A stretch of DNA of 13,737 nucleotides from Candidatus Cloacimonadota bacterium (GTDB taxonomy: Bacteria; Cloacimonadota; Cloacimonadia; Cloacimonadales; Cloacimonadaceae). The stretch spans positions 1 to 13,737 of the forward strand of contig VGPI01000031.1 in the NCBI GenBank assembly GCA_016875595.1, in the 5' to 3' direction. The notes under the pieces are model-generated. The model did not search any database, was not told where the DNA came from, and saw nothing but the letters and a program-made list of their open reading frames with translations. Shown in pieces: positions 6,659-13,737 of this stretch (position 1 is its first letter; each line of letters begins with the position of its first letter). The translations under genes and the position numbers were made by a program.

Positions 6659-6754
6659 GTCCTCCTTGCTTGATTACCTTAGTATAACCTTAGTATAACC
6701 TTACGGTCGTAAGGTTATACTAAGGTTATACTAAGGTAATCAAGCAAGGAGGAC
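6659..6754. repeat. 96-bp near-perfect palindrome with 11-bp internal repeats
   Basis: Arms 6659-6705 and 6708-6754 are exact inverted copies (47 bp each) around a 2-base centre, GT. Each arm contains two tandem copies of AGTATAACCTT preceded by ACCTT and followed by ACG, then TTGCTTGATT-type sequence toward its outer end. On the left the arm is preceded by a T-run and on the right followed by GCAAAAAA, so neither transcript ends in a U-tract after the stem; it is not a standard intrinsic terminator. It lies between the surface-protein terminator and the hydroxylase promoter. Confidence 0.95.
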
Positions 6755-6756
6755 GC

Positions 6757-6791
6757 AAAAAAGAGCGGTACGGATATGAATCCGTACCGCT
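6757..6791 (-). terminator. Intrinsic terminator of the surface-protein gene
   Basis: Perfect 12-bp arms AGCGGTACGGAT (6764-6775) and ATCCGTACCGCT (6780-6791) enclose a 4-base loop. On the minus strand the stem is followed by C then six T (6762-6757). It begins 26 bases after the TAA stop at 6817-6819. The GC-rich stem plus U-tract is a textbook Rho-independent terminator and separates the surface-protein transcript from the hydroxylase operon. Confidence 0.92.
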
Positions 6792-6816
6792 GGAGGGCAA
6801 TTATGCTCGCTGATGC

Positions 6817-9800
6817 TTATTTGACGAGCATCAGTTTCTTGGTGGAAGTGTATTTGCCGGCGGTCATGCGGTAGAAATAGACACCGCTGCTGACGGCATT
6901 GCCTTTGCTGTCCTTACCATCCCAGACGAACTGGTAGAATCCGGGGGTGGCATGATCGGTTTTGAAGTGACGGATCACCTGTCCTTTGAGGTTGAAGATC
7001 ACCACATTCACTTTGGTGGCTTCCTTGAGGGAGTACCGGATGGCCGTGCTCGGATTGAAGGGATTGGGATAGGCATTGAGCAACGCTGTTACCAAAGGAA
7101 TATCGGGAGTGCCGGGATCGTCGCCGGGATCGCCGACGGTAACCGTCAGTGGTCCGTAGAACTGGCTGTGGCCGTTCAAGGACACGCTTTCCAGCCAGTA
7201 GTAATACTGGTTGTTGTTCTCGATCTCAGTATCGGTGAAGACGTAATTGATCTGAGTGCCGTTTGATGTACCATCGGTGATCAGGGAGGGATTGAGGGTC
7301 AGGGCACTTTCCAGATCACGGATATTACTGCGCAGGACATTGTAGCCGAGGTGATTGTTCTCAGATTCGGCAGTCCAAGCCAGGCGGACGAACATTTCGG
7401 CGGTCAGCACGGCAGTGAAGGAGGAGAGATCGACCGGCAGGGGCTGATCCTCTTCCATCGGGAAGAACACGTACACATCATCCGGTCCTTTGAAACCTTC
7501 AAAGTAGATGTCAAAGAAACTACTAATATCAGTCCAACCGGGTTGCTCGGGAACGATGGTCAGTGGTCCGTTACCAAGCCGGTAACCGATCTCCATGGGA
7601 ATAAACCCAAGGTTGTGGTTCACGGTTACAGTGCTGTTGTTGAAATCGGTTCCGCTAAGCATGACGGTCAAACCAGCATTCACCGGAGTAGAAATATGCG
7701 AGGGTTGATAAGTCACGCTGGCATTGACCACGGCACCGTTGGTAAGCGGAGTAATGTTAACGGTGGTCGGGTTGGTCTGAGGTACGCCATTGATCTCGAT
7801 AACCGGGATGACGACAGACGCTTGGTTACCGGCAACGATTGTTTGGTTGATCTCGTTGTTGTCGTGCAGGAACTTGACATTATCAATATACCAGTAGTCA
7901 AACTGAAACAGGTTACCTTCGATTTCCCACCCGAAGAAGATGCGCTCTTTGCCCTCGAACTCTGCTTGAGTCAGATCGAGAGTATAGACTTTTTCTTCGG
8001 CAGGATAGGTGACATCACCGGCAGATGCCTGGGTCCAGAGATTGGTGAAAGCCGTTTCATCGAAACTGTAACGGAACTTGAATGTACAGCCGGCGGCATA
8101 ATCATCGATCTGCTGGCGGTATTTGACAACCAGAGTCGTGAGACCGTCGATAAAAACAGGAGGTGAGACCAAGCGAGTGGTGCCTGGATTAACACTCTGC
8201 CATGCACATCTGAACTCTGGTGCTGTACCTCCGGCATTGGCACTGCTGTTTGTACCCCATCTGGGAGTAATTCCGGTGCCACTGTTCACCTGATACCAGT
8301 TCTCGGCTGGAACTGCTTCGGAGAGCGTAGTGATATGCGGCAGTTCATAGATCGTGGGATCAGCCATGGTGGCAAATTGCCAGACGTCGCTGTCGGCAGT
8401 TTCGTCAATGTCGTTCTTGGCAACGATGCGCCAGTAATAAGTGGTGCTGTAATCCAGGGCGGGCAGTTCATAGCTATTCAGGGGTGAGGTCTGGTTTGAC
8501 GCTACACGGGCAGAGACATCCTTGTTGATCACAGCCGTCTGGTTGGTGCTGAAATAGACGTCCACTTTGGTGGTTGTGCCGTGGTTTACCCAGCCCAGAT
8601 CCTGATTGAGGGACCTGCCGGTAGAAAGATGAGCAGGTGACGGAGTGGTAGGGGGCAAGGGATAAGTAATAGCAATGTCAATGGAGAAATCGTCAAACGA
8701 CATATACCAGGGGTTTCCGGTGGCGATCACCTGGAAGCCGACGTAATAAACACCGTTATCGGGCGGGCTGAAAGAACCGGTCAATTGCTGGTATGCCATG
8801 TTGATCGGGCTATTGACAATCGCAAGCTGGGTAGTCATACCACCGCCGGTAGCGGTAGTGCCGATACTCATCTTGAAGGAAGTCCAGCCGGTATAACCAT
8901 CAGTATTGTACCAGATCCCAAGATCATAAGTCCTTCCCTGCTCGAGCGAAATACCGCGGGAAAACATCCAATCGCTGGTGGTGGAACTCCACATACAGGT
9001 CAGATAATCGGTGCCGCTACGAGGTCCACGATTGTATGACGGTGAAGGGATGCTGACCTGAGAAGACCATCTGGTGCCGGCCTGAGTCCAACCGGTCGGG
9101 AATTGACCGGCAGCGCTGATAACTTCAAAATCCTGAGTATGAGGGACGCTGACCGGAGTGAGGGGAGTGGTGGCATTGGCAGAGCGGGACAACGAGGAGA
9201 ATACGTAATAAGTGGCTCTTTCCGCCGTGATATAGCTCCAGGCACGGTAGTAGTAGGTGGTTCCTTCACTCCGGTCAGGGTGGTTGATGGGAAACCCGGA
9301 TGCGGGTCCCATATACAGCACAGTACCACCGCCGGTGATGGATTGACCAACAGTATAGCCGGAAGACAAAGGCACACCGAATGAGCTGGTAGTGTTCCAA
9401 GCCACCATGATGTTGTTATCATTGGCGTTGGCTGTGGCATTGATCTGGATCACGGTGTAACTGAGGGCAGTGGCGGTTAGTGAACCGGGTTGATCGGGAA
9501 CAGGCGGCAGGGTTTGCATCGATCCGGTTAGCGGATCGGCGGTGAGGTAGGCGGGAGCGTTCAATCCACTGGTATTGTAGGCATAAACCGTGAAGTAATA
9601 GAGTGTTTCCTCAGTAAGTCCGGAGGCGGTAAATGAAGTTGATGCCGAGGCGCTGACGATCCTGCCATTGCCCAGATCGTTGCCGGCTGAATACCAGGTG
9701 CGGTCGGTAGGCGGGGTATCGTGAGAACTATCGGTATGCCTGACCACGAGGTATGCCTCGGCATCGCTGGCAGTAAAACTACCGGCAATGGAAGTAGAAG

Positions 9801-12033
9801 CGGGAACAAGGATGAGAGCGGTAGGTTGGGCAAGAGGTGGAACGCACTCCACTTCCCGTTCAAAATTACCTTCATGAGCGCCGATATCGGGAGGATCGCT
9901 TCTCACGGCACGATTGCCATCGATGTCATACAGCACCCAGTCGATGGCTCCGCCAAAGAAGGAACCGTTCCCCTCCACCGGAGTGGCAATATCGGTGACG
10001 ATATAGAGCGGATTGGCAGAATCGAAGCGGGGATTGGAACCACGGCTGTTCAAGTCGTTGCTCATTGCCGTCTGCCAGTCGATGAGAGTGGAATAGTTCG
10101 TGGCTGAACCTCTGCCAACATAGCCGTTGCTGGTATTGTGGATATATAGCACGTTATTGTCGGAGATGGAACCGGCGTTGCCGATCAGATTGGTGGCCGT
10201 TGAAGCCCAGGCAACGTGATAGGCGCTGCCGGTCTGACTGGCGGTGAAATTGGCAAAGATATTGTTGCGGGTTCTGATGATGGAACCGGAGGTGGTTCCG
10301 ATCTCGTAGGCGGCACTGACGGTCGCCAGATTGCTGTGATCGATCAGGACGCTATTGAAGTCCACATTGTTAGCCCCGGCGGTTCCTGATCCGGTATCCT
10401 GGGCTAAGATACCAATGATACGGCGGGATGTGGTGGATGTGGATGCGCTGTTCAGACCCCAGATCATATTATTGAAGATCCTGGAGGAACTGCTGGCATG
10501 GTTGGTGATACTGGCTCTGATGCCGCACACTCTGCCGGCGCCTGTGTTGGTATTATTGAGGTTATAGACGCGGTTGTTGCTGATCTGTTGCAATCCGACA
10601 CTGACGGTGGAGCTGCCGGTATTGGAAACAAAGATACCATCCACGGCGGAAGTGCTGGTTCCGGTCACATTGCGGATGATGTTTTTGTCAATGGTCGTGT
10701 TGGAGCCGGAATCAACGCGGATACCCCAGGTCTGAGCGGAGGAATTGCCGATGTCATTGGCTGTGGTGGAGCCCATAATGCTGTTCTTGATCTGACAGGC
10801 ATTGTCAGGCCAGGTAGCATTCCCGCGCAGATAGATACCGGCATTGACGTTTTCGGCGACGATGTTGTCATAAACGTTGGAAGAATTGGCACCGGCTGCC
10901 GAGGTTGGCGTTACGGCAACATTCTGATAAATGGGGCGGGTGCTGGTATTGCGGCGGTCAAGCACGATCTTGCTGTTTTTGATCGTGTTGGATTGAGCGC
11001 CGTTGCCGGCAGCGGCATTGTAAATGTAGTAGCCATGCTCCAGGGGATACGTGAAAACTCCTAAACTTGTCTCCACTCCTCCCAATAACTCTATGTCAAT
11101 CCCGTCAAAGGTGAAGTAGTCACCGCCGCCAATGGCGATGGCAGCCCGGATAGGTGTGGTGGATCCATGCCCATTACACTGAATCTTCGGATTGGCATTG
11201 GAGCCGCTTTTCTGGAATGCGATCAGCGCACCGGGGGTCCCGGTTGCGGTGATATGAGGCGGATAATTTTTGAAGGTCTGTCCCGAAGTGACGTGGAAAG
11301 TGGAGGATCCGGTAACGCCATTGTTGTTCAGGGACAGGATGGCATCGACGAAGTTATTGAAATACTGTCCGCCGGTGGCTTGAGTATTGTCGATGTAATA
11401 CGTACCGCTCAACGGGGTGCTCGGATTGGAGGTAAGTTTGATATTGTCGATAGCGAGGGGTGGGTTATATCCGGTGGAAGTGTCATTTCGCCAGCAAAAC
11501 ACCAATCTTCTGGTTTGACCGGCTTCGGATGCCGAAATGGTAATGCCGGTTTTGATCCAATCAGGAGTCAGATTGTAATACTCCAAACCGATCCTTCCAG
11601 TGCTCAATAGAGTTCCGGCGGTAATGGTCTGGGTGGTTGGAACAAGGAATACCCTGAGATAATCGTAGATGGATTCACCGGTTCCGCGATAGTCAAAAGT
11701 CAATTGGATGTCGCCTTCGCCACCCGGGAAGGTGACCTCACGCCAGAAATAGACGACTTGGTTTGAGGCAGTTGATAAAGTATAAGTCCAATTTGTACCG
11801 TTATTGGTCACGAAGGCAGCCCGGTTGCCAGAATAGCCGGGAGCGGCCGTTCCGGTTGCCCAATAATTGACTTGGGTACCATTTACCAGTGTCCAGCCAT
11901 TAGCGCCGAAGGAACCGTCTCCCAGTTCGAAGCCACCGGCCTGGTCCGGATTGATGAGCAAAGTACCCGTCAAAGACATGGTAAGCATCAACATGGTGAT
12001 GATACCGATCACAGTTAGCAGTGCTTTTTTCAT
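6817..12033 (-). CDS. Giant T9SS-type secreted surface protein with beta-helix and FN3-like modules
   Basis: About 1738 residues. The start at 12033 is preferred because AGGAG sits 8 bases upstream of it but only 2 bases from the alternative ATG at 12039. Modules in order (residue positions approximate): signal peptide with KK and a long hydrophobic core (1-28); jelly-roll/MAM-like domain (30-205); Asn/Ser/Thr-rich parallel beta-helix (210-725) closing with DIDGNR...DIGAHE as in 'choice-of-anchor Q' proteins; two FN3-like domains (735-955); a choice-of-anchor J-like domain opening PHTQDFE (965-1122); a further FN3/Ig-like domain (1130-1225); a second anchor-J-like domain (1230-1392); a beta-sandwich (1400-1530); PLPVDLSSFTA...VRLAWTAESENN (1533-1635); and a C-terminal sorting domain (1650-1738) with AYPNPFNPSTAIRYSL and SSGVYFYRM. 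Such proteins are exported by Sec and then T9SS and held at the surface. It has its own leader and terminator. The ligand is unknown; adhesion or glycan binding is likely. Confidence 0.88.
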   Translation of the reverse strand: MKKALLTVIGIITMLMLTMSLTGTLLINPDQAGGFELGDGSFGANGWTLVNGTQVNYWATGTAAPGYSGNRAAFVTNNGTNWTYTLSTASNQVVYFWREVTFPGGEGDIQLTFDYRGTGESIYDYLRVFLVPTTQTITAGTLLSTGRIGLEYYNLTPDWIKTGITISASEAGQTRRLVFCWRNDTSTGYNPPLAIDNIKLTSNPSTPLSGTYYIDNTQATGGQYFNNFVDAILSLNNNGVTGSSTFHVTSGQTFKNYPPHITATGTPGALIAFQKSGSNANPKIQCNGHGSTTPIRAAIAIGGGDYFTFDGIDIELLGGVETSLGVFTYPLEHGYYIYNAAAGNGAQSNTIKNSKIVLDRRNTSTRPIYQNVAVTPTSAAGANSSNVYDNIVAENVNAGIYLRGNATWPDNACQIKNSIMGSTTANDIGNSSAQTWGIRVDSGSNTTIDKNIIRNVTGTSTSAVDGIFVSNTGSSTVSVGLQQISNNRVYNLNNTNTGAGRVCGIRASITNHASSSSRIFNNMIWGLNSASTSTTSRRIIGILAQDTGSGTAGANNVDFNSVLIDHSNLATVSAAYEIGTTSGSIIRTRNNIFANFTASQTGSAYHVAWASTATNLIGNAGSISDNNVLYIHNTSNGYVGRGSATNYSTLIDWQTAMSNDLNSRGSNPRFDSANPLYIVTDIATPVEGNGSFFGGAIDWVLYDIDGNRAVRSDPPDIGAHEGNFEREVECVPPLAQPTALILVPASTSIAGSFTASDAEAYLVVRHTDSSHDTPPTDRTWYSAGNDLGNGRIVSASASTSFTASGLTEETLYYFTVYAYNTSGLNAPAYLTADPLTGSMQTLPPVPDQPGSLTATALSYTVIQINATANANDNNIMVAWNTTSSFGVPLSSGYTVGQSITGGGTVLYMGPASGFPINHPDRSEGTTYYYRAWSYITAERATYYVFSSLSRSANATTPLTPVSVPHTQDFEVISAAGQFPTGWTQAGTRWSSQVSIPSPSYNRGPRSGTDYLTCMWSSTTSDWMFSRGISLEQGRTYDLGIWYNTDGYTGWTSFKMSIGTTATGGGMTTQLAIVNSPINMAYQQLTGSFSPPDNGVYYVGFQVIATGNPWYMSFDDFSIDIAITYPLPPTTPSPAHLSTGRSLNQDLGWVNHGTTTKVDVYFSTNQTAVINKDVSARVASNQTSPLNSYELPALDYSTTYYWRIVAKNDIDETADSDVWQFATMADPTIYELPHITTLSEAVPAENWYQVNSGTGITPRWGTNSSANAGGTAPEFRCAWQSVNPGTTRLVSPPVFIDGLTTLVVKYRQQIDDYAAGCTFKFRYSFDETAFTNLWTQASAGDVTYPAEEKVYTLDLTQAEFEGKERIFFGWEIEGNLFQFDYWYIDNVKFLHDNNEINQTIVAGNQASVVIPVIEINGVPQTNPTTVNITPLTNGAVVNASVTYQPSHISTPVNAGLTVMLSGTDFNNSTVTVNHNLGFIPMEIGYRLGNGPLTIVPEQPGWTDISSFFDIYFEGFKGPDDVYVFFPMEEDQPLPVDLSSFTAVLTAEMFVRLAWTAESENNHLGYNVLRSNIRDLESALTLNPSLITDGTSNGTQINYVFTDTEIENNNQYYYWLESVSLNGHSQFYGPLTVTVGDPGDDPGTPDIPLVTALLNAYPNPFNPSTAIRYSLKEATKVNVVIFNLKGQVIRHFKTDHATPGFYQFVWDGKDSKGNAVSSGVYFYRMTAGKYTSTKKLMLVK

Positions 12034-12039
12034 AAGCAT

Positions 12040-12434
12040 AACTCCTTTCTTTTCTTATTGTTAGAACAACCATCAAGATAAGCATGTCCGGTTTCCGGAG
12101 ATCTTATTCCATTTCACACTCTATGGTGGTGACGAGGTCTCAAACGACATGATACCTGTGTATCATGCCACAATCCACCCCAGTATATCACTTCTGCCCA
12201 TACCAAGCGTACACAGGCGTATTTTTGTCAAGCTTTTTTCAATTTTATTTTGGTACTTCCGGCTGAGACAACAATTAAATGGTTGTAATATAAAGGAATA
12301 TGCACTTAAAACAATTGAGAGGCAGGTGGCGGTCATTCGATGGGTAAGAACCAACCTAACGGTTCCCGGAGATGTCCTTACACGGGCAGAAATCGCCTGG
12401 GGAATGCCAAACCGCGGTCAGTAGTTATCTGATC
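12040..12434 (-). promoter_or_regulatory. Leader and promoter region of the surface-protein gene
   Basis: About 395 bases without a convincing gene. On the minus strand an extended -10 candidate TGATATACT lies at 12191-12183. A TTGACA (12231-12226) sits further upstream, too far to pair with it and without a good -10 of its own. Just downstream of the -10 is a perfect 20-bp inverted repeat, CATGATAC (12148-12155) and GTATCATG (12160-12167) around CTGT, placed like a repressor operator or a 5' leader hairpin. The part from about 12240 to 12434, next to the wlbA stop, is AT-rich then mixed and shows no U-tract terminator. Confidence 0.45.
12148..12167. promoter_or_regulatory. Operator-like perfect palindrome
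   Basis: Two exact 8-bp arms (CATGATAC and GTATCATG) are separated by four bases. It lies about 15 bases downstream of the extended -10 candidate and about 115 bases upstream of the surface-protein start. Symmetry and placement fit a dimeric repressor site; alternatively it folds as a 5'-leader stem. Confidence 0.5.
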
Positions 12435-13463
12435 TTACAACGGCAGGGATATCTTTTTGCCCATTTTGGCGGACTGATAGATCGCCTGGATCACTTCGAC
12501 CGATTTGCGTCCGTCTCTGCCGTCAGTTTTGGGTTCTGCCCTACCCAGCAGGACATCGACCACATTGTGGTAATAGGGAGTGTGGCCAAAGCCATAGACG
12601 TTGGGAGGTTGATAATTGGCATCGAGAGCCATACGGTCGTCATCGTCGTATTCATCAAATTCCCATTTCTCGATCTTGTTGACGGCGATCCCGCCGACCT
12701 TGACGGTGCCTTTTTCACCGATGATGGTGATGGAGCCCTCGAAGTTTTTGGGGTAGGTGAGCATGGTGACATTGATGGAGGCGATCGAACCGCTCCGGAA
12801 ATGGAGCAGGGCACACCCGCTGTCCTCGGCTTCGATCCTGCGTTCCATGGTGGCGGTATAAGCCATGACGGATTCGACATTACCCAGGAGCCAGCACAAG
12901 GCATCCACGTAATGACTTGCCTGGTTCATAAAAGCGCCGCCGTCAAATTCCCAGGTGCCGCGCCACTTGGCGGAGGCATAATAGGATTGGGGGCGTTGCC
13001 AGAAGACGTTGCTCTGAGCGAGGAAGATCTTGCCGAAACGGTTCTTGTCCATGGCGCTTTTCAAAAGTTGCAACGTATTGTTCAGGCGGTTCTGCTTGAC
13101 TACGAAGAGATGCACTTTGTGCTTGTCGCAGGCTTTGATCAGGGCGTCAGCGGCAGCGATATTGATCGCCATCGGTTTTTCGGTGATGACGTTCATCTTG
13201 TGGCTGGCAACATCGATCCCCATTTGCGGATGCATCCCGCTGGGAGTGCAGATCGACACCGCATTCAGTTTTTCGGTTTCCAGCATCTCCATGTAGTCCG
13301 TATAGACCGCCGGGATCTTATACAACTCAGCCGCATGTTCAGCGCGGCTGCGATCGAGATCCGCCACAGCCGAGAATTCGGCATCGGGGATCTGCTGGAT
13401 CGCTTCAAAGTGGTTCTTTGAGATCCGGCCACAGCCGATGAGGCCAAATTTCAGGGTTTTCAT
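12435..13463 (-). CDS. wlbA: WlbA/WbpB-like UDP-GlcNAc-uronate 3-dehydrogenase (Gfo/Idh/MocA family)
   Basis: A 342-residue NAD-dependent oxidoreductase. The Rossmann motif GLIGCGRIS is at 7-15, the EKP motif with catalytic Lys96 at 95-97, and KQNR at 123-126. The segment WRGTWEFDGGAFMNQ (167-181) followed by ASHYVD gives His184 and Asp187 of the active site. The run VFWQRPQSYY...MLTYPKN...GEKGTVKVGGIAVN closely follows Bordetella-type WlbA as I remember it. That enzyme oxidises C3 of UDP-N-acetylglucosaminuronate on the way to diacetamido-uronic acids of O-antigen. The ATG at 13463 has GGAG 8 bases upstream. A glycosyltransferase end lies 123 bases upstream, supporting a surface-glycan operon. 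The Gfo family is broad, but the match to this branch is specific. Confidence 0.78.
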   Translation of the reverse strand: MKTLKFGLIGCGRISKNHFEAIQQIPDAEFSAVADLDRSRAEHAAELYKIPAVYTDYMEMLETEKLNAVSICTPSGMHPQMGIDVASHKMNVITEKPMAINIAAADALIKACDKHKVHLFVVKQNRLNNTLQLLKSAMDKNRFGKIFLAQSNVFWQRPQSYYASAKWRGTWEFDGGAFMNQASHYVDALCWLLGNVESVMAYTATMERRIEAEDSGCALLHFRSGSIASINVTMLTYPKNFEGSITIIGEKGTVKVGGIAVNKIEKWEFDEYDDDDRMALDANYQPPNVYGFGHTPYYHNVVDVLLGRAEPKTDGRDGRKSVEVIQAIYQSAKMGKKISLPL

Positions 13464-13586
13464 ATCCTAATCTCCATATATTTAATCGGATACATTCACT
13501 CACCGCAGCGGATATGGCAAATCACATTTCTGCTGTGATCAGAGTATCTACCCATAACCGTACGGAGTTGAACTCGCATCCTTCAT

Positions 13587-13737
13587 TTACCGGACGGGCT
13601 TCCACATCCCATAGTTCTTGTTCATCAAGAAATTTTTAAATGCCACGGCAGATGAATAAACCATGGCAATATAATACGCCAGCAGACCACCTCCGGGAAT
13701 ACGAATCCCCTTGTCCTGCAATATCAGCCCCAATATC
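13587..13737 (-). CDS. Glycosyltransferase-like protein, C-terminal end only (5' end off window)
   Basis: An open frame enters from the right edge (codons from 13736) and stops with TAA at 13589-13587, giving 49 residues. They include GLLAYYIAMVYSSAVAFKNF, an amphipathic or membrane-associated helix, then LMNKNYGMWKPVR at the end. A hydrophobic segment followed by a short W-x-P-x-R tail is common at the C-terminus of family-2 glycosyltransferases. Its neighbour downstream is the WlbA-like gene, which fits polysaccharide synthesis. With so little sequence the family call is tentative, though the reading frame itself looks like real coding sequence. Confidence 0.5.
   Translation of the reverse strand, partial: ILGLILQDKGIRIPGGGLLAYYIAMVYSSAVAFKNFLMNKNYGMWKPVR

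Noticed and set aside
6659..6754. Long palindrome as a bidirectional terminator
   Set aside because: The stem is followed by A-rich sequence, not a U-tract, in either direction, and the real terminator with a U-tract lies next to it at 6757-6791.
12149..12424. 91-codon plus-strand frame in the leader of the surface-protein gene, and a 63-codon minus-strand frame at 12163-12354
   Set aside because: They overlap each other and the promoter/operator region, lack a convincing ribosome-binding site, and show no protein motif.
13550..13600. tRNA-like T-loop (GAGTTCAACTC on the minus strand)
   Set aside because: No matching T-stem, anticodon arm or acceptor stem can be built around it; the left side overlaps the end of the glycosyltransferase frame.

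Overview
The window looks like a chromosomal segment of an uncultured anaerobe of the FCB group, most probably Candidatus Cloacimonadota (inference). The main reason is the 1.7-kaa surface protein: signal peptide, parallel beta-helix ending in a DIGAHE motif, FN3-like and 'choice-of-anchor J'-like modules, and a C-terminal NAYPNPFNPST...SSGVYFYRM...KKLMLVK sorting domain. That layout is typical of type IX-secreted (T9SS) proteins in this group. Every credible protein gene is on the minus strand, so the window reads from right to left. The one possible exception is a weak 33-codon plus-strand ORF near the left edge.

Right part (about 12.4-13.7 kb): the C-terminal end of a probable membrane-associated glycosyltransferase runs off the edge. 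It is followed by a WlbA/WbpB-like Gfo/Idh/MocA oxidoreductase for UDP-GlcNAc-uronate-derived sugars. Both point to surface-polysaccharide synthesis. Middle part (6.8-12.0 kb): one giant T9SS-type surface protein with its own leader (extended -10 candidate and a 20-bp operator-like palindrome) and a clear intrinsic terminator. Beyond the terminator lies a striking 96-bp near-perfect palindrome built from 11-bp repeats.

Left part (0.34-6.5 kb): a tight five-gene operon. In order of transcription it holds a molybdenum hydroxylase large subunit (xanthine dehydrogenase family), its [2Fe-2S] subunit, a YgeW-type 'knotted' carbamoyltransferase, a large fold-type-II PLP enzyme, and a MocA/MobA-like nucleotidyltransferase that probably matures the molybdenum cofactor. 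This resembles a compact version of the anaerobic purine/ureido-compound catabolic clusters (ygeW-ygeX-ygeY-ssnA-xdhD of enterobacteria and clostridia). It has no FAD subunit, no YgeY-type peptidase and no hydantoinase, and a different PLP enzyme stands where YgeX would be expected. A plausible reading is oxidation of a purine-like heterocycle, carbamoyl transfer to or from a ureido amino acid (possibly yielding carbamoyl phosphate for ATP), and PLP-dependent lysis of the freed amino acid. The exact substrates are unknown.

The far left edge (1-127) carries four degenerate 21-23-bp direct repeats resembling the multi-repeat end of an IS21-family insertion sequence, whose transposase genes would lie outside the window. 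Other palindromic elements sit between ygeW and the PLP gene, and inside the 3' end of the hydroxylase large-subunit gene, where one appears to encode part of the protein's C-terminal tail.
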